Below, piece by piece: positions 1 through 5,303 of a DNA stretch of 20,119 nt (within the stretch, counting starts at the first letter, position 1; every line of letters starts with the position of its first letter). This stretch comes from a virus. The notes beneath the pieces were generated by a model. That model saw nothing but the letters and a program-made list of their open reading frames with translations, did not search any database and had not been told where the DNA came from. Location: positions 1 through 20,119 of the IMG/VR virus record IMGVR_UViG_3300030099_003772; one strand, given 5' to 3'. The position numbers were made by a program, and so were the translations under genes.

Positions 1-62
1 GGTCAAGGTGAAGAGGAAAACTTGTTAAATTATTCCTGCTCTATTCGGGTGTGTAAAAATAC

Positions 63-245
63 CTATGGTGATAGTATAATACAAAGCCATATAATCAGTT
101 CGATGATACTGCGAGGTGAAACTCCCCCGAAATCATCCGCTTCAATGGTTCGGAGTTCCATAGCGTCAAATAGGAACTCTTGGTTTTTTTGTGTTTTTCC
201 ACACATAAAACACAATCTATCGGCGGTAGAAAAATATCTCCGCAA
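63..245 (-). CDS. Possible small CxxC protein, doubtful
   Basis: A 60-codon frame. Its N-terminal two thirds have protein-like, charged composition, with a CxxC pair at residues 12 and 15 (LCFMCGKTQ) followed about 20 residues later by an EADD-FGG segment. This faintly recalls the CxxC...DH...GG layout of HNH endonucleases, but the histidine is missing and there is no second CxxC, so at best it would be a decayed remnant. Against it: the frame overlaps two perfect inverted repeats and a 13-bp palindrome, and its last 15 residues are hydrophobic without clear purpose. More likely this is regulatory DNA. Confidence 0.2.
   Translation of the reverse strand: MRRYFSTADRLCFMCGKTQKNQEFLFDAMELRTIEADDFGGVSPRSIIELIIWLCIILSP
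152..190 (+). terminator. Hairpin with T-run, terminator-like
   Basis: Arms GAGTTCC (153-159) and GGAACTC (173-179) form a perfect 7-bp stem, extendable by one G-U pair, with a 13-base loop. Three bases after the stem comes a run of seven T (184-190). This is the shape of an intrinsic terminator for a + strand transcript entering from the left. The stem is short and the T-run slightly displaced, so the call is tentative. Confidence 0.4.
191..213. repeat. Inverted repeat GTGTTTT/AAAACAC
   Basis: Perfect 7-bp arms at 191-197 and 207-213 around a 9-base centre. It lies between the terminator-like hairpin and the first 13-bp palindrome. It could be an operator or part of an AT-rich unwinding region; function unknown. 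Confidence 0.45.
217..229 (+). repeat. 13-bp palindrome copy 1, CTATCGGCGGTAG
   Basis: First of eight copies of the TATCGGCG(A/G/T)TAG family in the window. It is identical to the copy at 1143. This copy and the next are the only ones outside clear genes, and their starts are 41 bp apart in opposite orientation. Confidence 0.8.
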
Positions 246-257
246 AGTTATTCAAAA

Positions 258-270
258 CTATCGCCGATAT
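258..270 (-). repeat. 13-bp palindrome copy 2, ATATCGGCGATAG on - strand
   Basis: The + strand reads CTATCGCCGATAT. On the - strand it equals the copies at 6399 and 9587. Together with copy 1 it forms an inverted pair upstream of the early operon, as expected for a regulated or replication-control site. Confidence 0.8.
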
Positions 271-276
271 ATTATG

Positions 277-306
277 TGAAACACTTGTGTGCATATGAGT
301 GTTTCA
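277..306. repeat. Inverted repeat TGAAACACT/AGTGTTTCA
   Basis: Perfect 9-bp arms at 277-285 and 298-306 with a 12-base centre. It is followed directly by a shorter palindrome. It could form an RNA hairpin or bind a dimeric protein. Confidence 0.5.
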
Positions 307-320
307 TATAGTTGACTATA
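307..320. repeat. Palindrome TATAGT-TG-ACTATA
   Basis: Perfect 6-bp arms separated by two bases, abutting the preceding inverted repeat. The shape fits an operator-like site better than an RNA hairpin because the loop would be only two bases. Confidence 0.4.
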
Positions 321-346
321 ACTCGTGCGTAAGCCATTTCGTATTT

Positions 347-374
347 TTGGGTTCGTAGCCGAGTATAAGCCCAA
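347..374. repeat. Imperfect inverted repeat TTGGGTT/AAGCCCAA
   Basis: Arms at 347-353 and 367-374 pair with one bulged G. It lies in the GC-richer part of the leader, about 75 bases before the first start codon. Confidence 0.3.
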
Positions 375-390
375 ACGCAACGCAAAGTAC

Positions 391-420
391 CTTGGGGTAG
401 ATTGTACAGTCTACCCCCAG
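391..420 (+). promoter_or_regulatory. 5' leader hairpin ahead of the first early gene
   Basis: GGGGTAGA (394-401) pairs perfectly with TCTACCCC (410-417) around an 8-base loop; two more pairs (391/420, 392/419) extend it past one mismatch. No T-run follows, so it is not an ordinary terminator. It ends 27 bases before the start codon at 448 and just upstream of the AAAGGA ribosome binding site, where it could protect the leader RNA or control translation. Role inferred. Confidence 0.5.
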
Positions 421-447
421 TAGAACAACTAACGAAAGGAAAACAGT

Positions 448-729
448 ATGTTAGTATTAGAAACAACAACAAGGAAGAGAGTAGATGTGGTACAAGGATA
501 TAATATCACAGCTAAAAGTTTAGAGGAGTGTGATGTAGTATTAACAAATCCTAGACCTACCCCCGCTAAACTAATGTTATTACACAGCTATGATAATAAA
601 AAAGATACCATATCTTGTAGACTTAGAATGTATCCAAAAGGTTATGTTGATACTGAGGTTAAAGTGTCTGACATCTACGCCGTAAAGCGTAATAATGTTT
701 GGATACCTATCGACCATGAAAATAAATAG
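448..729 (+). CDS. Hypothetical protein, first gene of the early operon
   Basis: A 93-residue protein I do not recognise. A good ribosome binding site (AAAGGA, about 7 bases upstream) supports the ATG at 448. The sequence is mixed charged and hydrophobic with no membrane segment, signal peptide or cysteine cluster; the C-terminal half alternates in a way that suggests beta-strands (DTEVKVSDIYAV). As first gene behind the structured leader it would be the earliest and probably most strongly expressed product, as is usual for small host-takeover proteins. That role is inference from position only. Its end overlaps the next gene by 14 bases. Confidence 0.75.
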   Translation: MLVLETTTRKRVDVVQGYNITAKSLEECDVVLTNPRPTPAKLMLLHSYDNKKDTISCRLRMYPKGYVDTEVKVSDIYAVKRNNVWIPIDHENK

Positions 730-1393
730 AACAATCTATAAGGCTAATGTTTTTGGTGTTAGTGACTATCCTTACCAAGTCATTAAACCTAGCACCAATG
801 TCAAGTTAGGAAAGTGGGTCAGTAAATCAAGACATGCAGGTAAACGCATGTATACTGTTACCTTAGAGGAACGAGCTACATGTCCTAAGACTTGCAAACA
901 TTGGTACGATTGTTATGGAAATACAATGCCATTCGCACATAGGATTAAGTATGACAAGCATCTTATAAGAAAAATGGATAAGGAACTAGCATATCTTAAT
1001 ACAAAAAAGTATGGTGTTTTAATTAGACTTCATGTCTTGGGAGACTTCCCCGACCTGAAGTATGTTGAGCATTGGGAACAATGGCTTGACAAGTACGAGA
1101 ACATATCCTGTTATGGATATACTGCTCATTCACCAAAAGAATCTATCGGCGGTAGAATTGCAATAATGAATGAACAGAGGTGGGATAGGTGGTCAATTAG
1201 ATTTTCAAACTATCCCAGATATAAACTATCTGCTAATTCAGATGTAGTATCTAAGAATGGTATTATCTGTCCTGAACAAGCGGGTCAAACAAAAAGCTGT
1301 GGCACTTGTGGTTTGTGTTGGAATAAATCTACAAAGAGAATATTATTCATGACACATAGCAGAGATTTACGAAAGGGAAATAATGACAGTTAA
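716..1393 (+). CDS. Gp88-like cysteine-rich phage protein
   Basis: A 225-residue protein resembling the Gp88 family (gene product 88 of mycobacteriophages, with many marine relatives), whose function is unknown. Recognisable family features are an N-terminal cysteine group C56-x3-C60-x5-C66 (ATCPKTCKHWYDCYGN), a central RLHVLGDFPDLKYVEHW segment, GYTAHSP, and a C-terminal group C185-x9-C195-x2-C198-x2-C201 (SCGTCGLCW). Seven conserved-looking cysteines suggest a metal or iron-sulfur site. I chose the ATG at 716; an in-frame ATG at 695 would add seven residues and lengthen the overlap with the preceding gene, and neither start has a clear ribosome binding site. A 13-bp palindrome copy lies inside (1143-1155). 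Confidence 0.75.
   Translation: MKINRTIYKANVFGVSDYPYQVIKPSTNVKLGKWVSKSRHAGKRMYTVTLEERATCPKTCKHWYDCYGNTMPFAHRIKYDKHLIRKMDKELAYLNTKKYGVLIRLHVLGDFPDLKYVEHWEQWLDKYENISCYGYTAHSPKESIGGRIAIMNEQRWDRWSIRFSNYPRYKLSANSDVVSKNGIICPEQAGQTKSCGTCGLCWNKSTKRILFMTHSRDLRKGNNDS
1143..1155 (+). repeat. 13-bp palindrome copy 3, CTATCGGCGGTAG
   Basis: Identical to copy 1. It lies inside the Gp88-like gene, where it encodes S-I-G-G-R. Confidence 0.8.
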
Positions 1394-1550
1394 AGATTTA
1401 ATCAAAGAACTTCAAGAGATTAAAGATAAATATTTAGAACATGAAGTAATACTATTTCATAATGGAAGTGCTGACAAGTGGGATATTGTGGAAGTAGGTA
1501 AAGAAAATGAGTGGGAAGACCAAAAAGAAATTTATATTACTATATCATAA
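1383..1550 (+). CDS. Small hypothetical protein, 55 aa
   Basis: A short frame starting MTVKDLIKELQEIKDKY and ending in TAA at 1548-1550. It overlaps the Gp88-like gene by 11 bases and has a good ribosome binding site (GAAAGGG, about 6 bases upstream). The pattern, an N-terminal helix followed by a beta-like segment (HEVILFHNG), is that of a very common class of small phage proteins of unknown function that begin with a TVKDLI-type motif. It fills what would otherwise be a gap of about 180 bases in a densely packed operon, which supports it being real. Confidence 0.7.
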   Translation: MTVKDLIKELQEIKDKYLEHEVILFHNGSADKWDIVEVGKENEWEDQKEIYITIS

Positions 1551-1576
1551 GGAACAGAAAGGAAGAAAGGTAAGTA

Positions 1577-2047
1577 ATGCAAATCATAAACCAACCAATT
1601 AAAAATGCTATCAAAGAGGCAGTAGGTCAGGGCTTCTTTTATTGTGGTTTTGTAAAGAAATCTACAGGAACATTTAGAGAAGGCATTTTTAAATTTGATG
1701 TGAAGCAATATAAATCTATTGTAGATGGTGAGATAAAAACTATCGGCGATAGACCTTCACCAATAACAGTAAATGACCAAGGAATGTGTCTTAAGGAATT
1801 TTATAATAAGAAATACTTGGCACATCAGAAACATCCACACGACTTTACATCTGTAAGGTACGACAGTATAAAATTACTAAAGTTCAAAAAGAAAATGTAT
1901 ACAGTCAAGTTTATAGATGATGTAGGATACAGATTGCTGATGTTAGAAAAGATACCTAGCAAACTAGAGTATACAGTAAAACTGCTATATCGTGTAGATG
2001 ACTTTGACTTTACGATAGGAAACTTACCAACACAAAGGAGACATTGA
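1577..2047 (+). CDS. Hypothetical protein, possible SH3-like barrel
   Basis: A 156-residue protein preceded by a strong purine-rich ribosome binding site (GGAAGAAAGG). The first half reads like a small beta-barrel (GFFYCGFVKKSTGTFREG, then SVRYDSIKLLKFKKKMYTVKF) and faintly resembles phage proteins annotated as SH3 beta-barrel fold, where a lysine-rich TREA-type strand is typical. I cannot confirm the family by eye. No catalytic motif, membrane segment or signal peptide is visible. Its TGA stop overlaps the next ATG by one base (TGATG), indicating coupled translation. A perfect palindrome copy lies at 1740-1752. Confidence 0.75.
   Translation: MQIINQPIKNAIKEAVGQGFFYCGFVKKSTGTFREGIFKFDVKQYKSIVDGEIKTIGDRPSPITVNDQGMCLKEFYNKKYLAHQKHPHDFTSVRYDSIKLLKFKKKMYTVKFIDDVGYRLLMLEKIPSKLEYTVKLLYRVDDFDFTIGNLPTQRRH
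1740..1752 (+). repeat. 13-bp palindrome copy 4, perfect CTATCGGCGATAG
   Basis: Perfectly symmetric apart from its central G. In the overlapping gene it encodes T-I-G-D-R. Confidence 0.85.
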
Positions 2048-2271
2048 TGACGACACATTTAAATATAGACGGCAAGACTAGATTAGAAGCCTTTAACATG
2101 CTGTTAGATACACCAGAGTTTAAAAACATAATGAGTGAAAAAACCATAGGGTATCTGAAGAGCATGGTAAAAATGATACATGAAGACGGATACAATAAAG
2201 GCTTTCACGATGCAGGTAATGTATGCAATCAAACATTCTCAAGGATATGTGATAGTCTTGCAGGGAATTGA
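2047..2271 (+). CDS. Small hypothetical protein, 74 aa
   Basis: I take the ATG at 2047 as the start because AGGAG lies 6 bases upstream. A TTG three bases earlier is in frame but unnecessary. The protein starts MTTHLNIDGKTRLEAF and is mostly helical in character (LEAFNMLLDTPEFKNIMSEKTIGYLKSMVKMI). No domain is recognised. It lies directly ahead of the primase and overlaps it by about 23 bases if the primase starts at 2249, so it may be a small replication accessory protein; that is inferred from position. Confidence 0.65.
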   Translation: MTTHLNIDGKTRLEAFNMLLDTPEFKNIMSEKTIGYLKSMVKMIHEDGYNKGFHDAGNVCNQTFSRICDSLAGN

Positions 2272-3019
2272 TTTCGATAAAATAAATATTCATGAAGGGG
2301 GCAGTCTCAGGTTAGACTGCCCTTGGTGTTTGAATAGAAATACTTTATCAATAAAAAAAATAGATGGTAAAGTTTTATGGAATTGTTTTCATGTGTCCTG
2401 TGATTATAAGGGAGTAAATTCAACAGGTTATTCTATAAAAGATATAGAGTACATATTTGATGCAAAAATACAAGAGGAACAAAAATTTAATATACCAAGG
2501 TCATTTGTGTCTATATACCCTAATAAAAAAGCTATGCAGTATTTAAAACAATATAATATAAATCCATATGATTGTAATGCCAGAATTGTTTATGATGTTA
2601 AACAAGATAGGATAGTGTTTCTAATAGATATTGACGGCATTGTCAGAGGTGCGGTAGGTAGAACTCTATCTAATAAAATTCCAAGGTGGTTTAAGTATAA
2701 TACTTGTGATTATCCTTTTGTGGTTGGTAGTGATGAAACTACCGCCGTTATAGTTGAAGACTGTGTATCTGCATGTGCAGTATCTTTTTTATATACGGGA
2801 ATAGCAATCATGGGTACATCATTATCAGATAAACATTCTAATTATATAAAAAGTAAGTTTAAAAAAGTTTACATATGTCTAGACCCTGACGCAAACTCCA
2901 AGACTTTTGACATACAAAGTAAGTTGGGATATACTATAGATAGTAAGATAGTTCTAATACCGAAAGATTTAAAATACATGCAAAAAGAAGACATCAAGGG
3001 GTTATTAAATGGCAATTAG
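2249..3019 (+). CDS. DNA primase (zinc finger + TOPRIM)
   Basis: A T7-like primase without a fused helicase, 256 residues from the start chosen here. The N-terminal zinc-binding domain shows CPWC (C24, C27) and C46/C51 (NCFHVSC). The TOPRIM domain shows the catalytic glutamate in VIVEDCVSA (E170) and the metal-binding DxD in CLDPDAN (D212, D214). It would make RNA primers at the fork for the polymerase encoded two genes downstream. The start is uncertain: GTG at 2249 has AAGGA just upstream and puts the first cysteine at a T7-like distance, while ATGs at 2219, 2210 and 2180 are in frame but lie deep inside the preceding gene. A degenerate palindrome-like site lies at 2739-2751. Confidence 0.9.
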   Translation: MIVLQGIDFDKINIHEGGSLRLDCPWCLNRNTLSIKKIDGKVLWNCFHVSCDYKGVNSTGYSIKDIEYIFDAKIQEEQKFNIPRSFVSIYPNKKAMQYLKQYNINPYDCNARIVYDVKQDRIVFLIDIDGIVRGAVGRTLSNKIPRWFKYNTCDYPFVVGSDETTAVIVEDCVSACAVSFLYTGIAIMGTSLSDKHSNYIKSKFKKVYICLDPDANSKTFDIQSKLGYTIDSKIVLIPKDLKYMQKEDIKGLLNGN

Positions 3020-3350
3020 TAGAGAGTTAGAAGAACAATTAAAAAAAGCAAAAGATAAAAGCAGAGAGAGATTGAAAAGAATAAAAGAATTAGAAGAAGA
3101 GAATAGAGAGATGAGAACTCAGAATAAGTTTTTAGTCGATAGACTAGAAGTGTGGGCGGAAAGAAATTTCCAAGCACGACAAGACAAACTCAACATGACA
3201 GTGGATGATGTAGTTCAGCAGTCAAGAAACAAACTAGACTACGAACAATTACAAAAGGCTCATGACCTAGCCAATGTCGTTGACAGAGCAAAAAAAGGTG
3301 CATCTAAGTTAGATACATCAGGACTAGCAAACAAAGGAAAGGAAAAATAA
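3009..3350 (+). CDS. Hypothetical coiled-coil protein
   Basis: A 113-residue, highly charged protein whose first 55 residues form an evident coiled coil (repeated KELEEENREM-like heptads). The remainder is a charged, possibly helical segment containing LEVWAERNFQARQDKL. The start overlaps the primase end by 11 bases and has AAGGGG upstream. No enzyme motif is visible. Sitting between primase and helicase genes, it could be a replication scaffold or loader-type protein, but nothing in the sequence proves that. Confidence 0.75.
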   Translation: MAISRELEEQLKKAKDKSRERLKRIKELEEENREMRTQNKFLVDRLEVWAERNFQARQDKLNMTVDDVVQQSRNKLDYEQLQKAHDLANVVDRAKKGASKLDTSGLANKGKEK

Positions 3351-3773
3351 ATGGGATGGTTTGATAGAAAACATTTTGAAGGCAAAATAAAAATAGCGGG
3401 GGTAGATATATTTGCAGTCTTAGAATCTCAAGTATACAGAGATTGGGATAGTGAACAGAATATACCTTGGGAAAGTTGGCACTATCATTTAACTATGACA
3501 AATGAAAAGTCAGATAAGATGTCTGGTTATGATGCTAAAGACAAACCTGAGTGTCATGTGCCGTACATATCGGAGACAGGATTTAGGTCAGATTTTTTTC
3601 AGTATGAAAAAAAACCTGCTGATTTAAAAATGAATGATGTTAAACATATAATAGAAGGTAGAATAAAAGTCCACTTAGGTGGAGTTACTAAACTGCTAGA
3701 AAGTTCAGATATAAAACCAGTTGAGGTGATAGATAAAATACCTGAAGAATCATGGGTGGATAAAGATGACTAG
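3351..3773 (+). CDS. Hypothetical protein, 140 aa
   Basis: A soluble protein with many aromatic residues in its first two thirds (FDRKHFEGKIKIAGVDIFAV, then WESWHYHLTMT) and an acidic C-terminal tail. The start directly follows the stop of the preceding gene and has AAAGGA upstream. The early part looks beta-rich. I do not recognise a family. It overlaps the next gene by 8 bases, so it belongs to the same coupled transcript. Confidence 0.75.
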   Translation: MGWFDRKHFEGKIKIAGVDIFAVLESQVYRDWDSEQNIPWESWHYHLTMTNEKSDKMSGYDAKDKPECHVPYISETGFRSDFFQYEKKPADLKMNDVKHIIEGRIKVHLGGVTKLLESSDIKPVEVIDKIPEESWVDKDD

Positions 3774-3987
3774 TCCATTTAGAAAATACCATCTTATAGC
3801 TACAGTTGAAAAGACATTTCAATTTGAAGTTGCGGGTAATGTAAAAGACTTACATGAACATGCTGATAAAAAAGCAAGAGAACTAATGGAGAAAGAGTTA
3901 GTTGATATACAAGAATTTAACAAAGATGTTAAAGAGTTTGTGACTAATTGTAATGTTAGAATAGAGGATGATTACACATATGAGTAA
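3766..3987 (+). CDS. Small hypothetical protein, 73 aa
   Basis: The product reads beta-alpha-beta: KYHLIATVEKTFQFEV, then a charged helix (DLHEHADKKARELMEKEL), then a short strand. This is a plausible small ferredoxin-like fold of a type common in phage early regions. No catalytic residues stand out. Overlaps of 8 bases at both ends tie it to its neighbours. Function unknown. Confidence 0.65.
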   Translation: MTSPFRKYHLIATVEKTFQFEVAGNVKDLHEHADKKARELMEKELVDIQEFNKDVKEFVTNCNVRIEDDYTYE

Positions 3988-4165
3988 AGATACTAAAGAA
4001 TTAAGGGAGGCTTTGGGTATTGTTAGACTAGCACCTAAATTAGAAATAGTGCTAGATAAATTTGAGAGGGTGGCTAATGAAAGATTTGATGGCGTTAAAG
4101 ATAATAAAACTATGTCTAAGAAGAGAGTTCTATCAAAAGTACAAAAACAAAATACAAAAAAGTAG
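3980..4165 (+). CDS. Small basic hypothetical protein, 61 aa
   Basis: The start is placed at ATG 3980 (MSKDTKELREAL), overlapping the previous stop by 8 bases; an in-frame ATG at 3968 would add four residues. The C-terminal 20 residues are strongly basic (KKRVLSKVQKQNTKK), which could bind nucleic acid. Its last 89 bases overlap, in another frame, the beginning of the helicase gene. That is long for this operon, so either the C-terminus is a by-product of the overlap or the pair is strongly coupled. Confidence 0.55.
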   Translation: MSKDTKELREALGIVRLAPKLEIVLDKFERVANERFDGVKDNKTMSKKRVLSKVQKQNTKK

Positions 4166-5303
4166 TTTATCTAATTTGCTAGATGTATATGCAGTTATAG
4201 AAAAAACTTACAAAGACCTGCCTGACTGTAATGAAATACTGCCTGACGACTTGTATTTAAATTATACAACTTACAATCCTACTAATACTCAATCAAACAA
4301 AGACAAAGCAATGCAAGTTGTTTTAGATTTAGATAAAGTTGACATCAATGAGGATAATGTAGTTATGACAATACAAGAGATGCACAAATCTCAGATTGTA
4401 CATCAGGCTGCACAAAAATGTTTAGACATATATAAAGGTGGTAGCGGTGAACTACAATCAGTTATAAATCTTTTACAACAAGAAGAATCTATCGGCGATA
4501 GTATTACAGAAGTTACAAAAGATTTGTATGAACTTTTAAAAGAAATGGATTACAGTAATCTGTTTCAGTTCTCTGCACCTTCTTTACTAAATCAACAAGT
4601 AAAAGGTGTAGGCAAAGGACACTTCACAATAATATTTGCAAGACCTGAGTCAGGCAAAACTGCCTTTTGGATTAACATGGTAGGGGGCGTAAATGGTTTT
4701 GCATACCAAGAAAAAGTCAATAATATAGCCATATTTTGTAACGAAGAGAAGCCATCAAGAATTGTATTTAGATTAATACAAGCATGTTCTGATATGACTA
4801 AGAGCCATATTGATGAAGAACCTGAACTAGCAAATCAAGAATGGCAAAAGATACAAGAAAAAATACATATTTATGATTGTAAAGATTTTACAATAGAATC
4901 GATAGATAACTATTGTGAAGAGTATAAACCTGATGTAGTGATAGTGGACCAATTAGATAAGATAGAATTGTCTGGAGTTTTTAATAGTGGTCATGAAAAG
5001 TTAAGAGAGATTTATAAATTAACTAGAGATATTTCTAGTAGAAGGAATGTGTGTATGTTTGGTATTTGTCAGGCAAGTAGTGATGCTCACGATAGAAATC
5101 ATATAAGTTTTAACACTATGGAAGGTAGTAAAACAGGAAAGGCAGCCGAAGCTGATTTGATTATTGGCATAGGTAAAAAAGACGATTGGGAAGGTGAAGA
5201 GGATTTTACTAGGACATTGTGTATTAGTAAAAATAAATTAACAGGATGGCATGGTATTATAACTTGTAAGATTGTGCCAAGTAAATCGAGGTACATAGAC
5301 TAA
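4077..5303 (+). CDS. DnaB-like replicative helicase
   Basis: A 408-residue RecA-fold helicase of the DnaB/T7 gp4 type, unwinding DNA ahead of the polymerase. A short helical N-terminal domain (REFYQKYKNK onward, roughly residues 16-135) precedes the ATPase core. Walker A is ARPESGKT (188-195, alanine in place of the first glycine), Walker B is DVVIVDQ (D291), and a later GICQASSDAHDR plus a SKTGKAAEADLI segment fits DnaB motifs H3/H4. I chose ATG 4077 because GAGGG lies six bases upstream and the N-terminal residues look family-like; TTG 4062 and ATG 4089 are alternatives. The stop overlaps the polymerase start by one base (TAATG). Confidence 0.9.
   Translation: MKDLMALKIIKLCLRREFYQKYKNKIQKSSLSNLLDVYAVIEKTYKDLPDCNEILPDDLYLNYTTYNPTNTQSNKDKAMQVVLDLDKVDINEDNVVMTIQEMHKSQIVHQAAQKCLDIYKGGSGELQSVINLLQQEESIGDSITEVTKDLYELLKEMDYSNLFQFSAPSLLNQQVKGVGKGHFTIIFARPESGKTAFWINMVGGVNGFAYQEKVNNIAIFCNEEKPSRIVFRLIQACSDMTKSHIDEEPELANQEWQKIQEKIHIYDCKDFTIESIDNYCEEYKPDVVIVDQLDKIELSGVFNSGHEKLREIYKLTRDISSRRNVCMFGICQASSDAHDRNHISFNTMEGSKTGKAAEADLIIGIGKKDDWEGEEDFTRTLCISKNKLTGWHGIITCKIVPSKSRYID
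4489..4501 (+). repeat. 13-bp palindrome copy 5, perfect CTATCGGCGATAG
   Basis: Second perfect copy. Inside the helicase gene it encodes S-I-G-D-S. Confidence 0.85.

Larger units (their letters stand above)
1..447. promoter_or_regulatory. Left control region, no convincing gene, rich in inverted repeats
   Basis: This 447-base stretch precedes the + strand operon and is visibly less AT-rich than the genes, especially around 110-185 and 320-420. It holds two copies of the 13-bp palindrome (217-229, 258-270) and inverted repeats at 153-179, 191-213, 277-306, 307-320, 347-374 and 394-417. The only candidate gene is a weak 60-codon frame on the - strand (63-245). Density of symmetry and position suggest a regulatory region, possibly also an origin of replication; that role is inference. 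No confident -35/-10 promoter pair was found. Confidence 0.6.

Noticed and set aside
75-80. Perfect TATAAT that could be a -10 promoter box
   Set aside because: The hexamer at the proper distance upstream matches the -35 consensus at only about half of its positions, and TATAAT is expected often in AT-rich DNA; no gene starts within a short distance.
22-279. 85-codon frame on the + strand in the left region
   Set aside because: Composition is not protein-like, it crosses both palindromes and several inverted repeats, and it lacks a ribosome binding site.
312-347. TTGACT followed by TATTTT as a possible promoter for the early operon
   Set aside because: Spacing between the two boxes is about 24 bases, too long for a standard promoter.
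300-420. Possible tRNA gene around GGGTTCGTAGCC
   Set aside because: No cloverleaf with acceptor, D and anticodon arms could be made around it; the TTC-like loop alone is insufficient.
272-472. 66-codon frame on the - strand over the leader
   Set aside because: It overlaps the first early gene and its leader hairpin and has no protein-like features.
2739-2751. Ninth palindrome-like site CTACCGCCGTTAT in the primase gene
   Set aside because: On the - strand it departs from the family inside the otherwise invariant TATCGGCG core, so it is not counted as a true copy though it may be a weak one.
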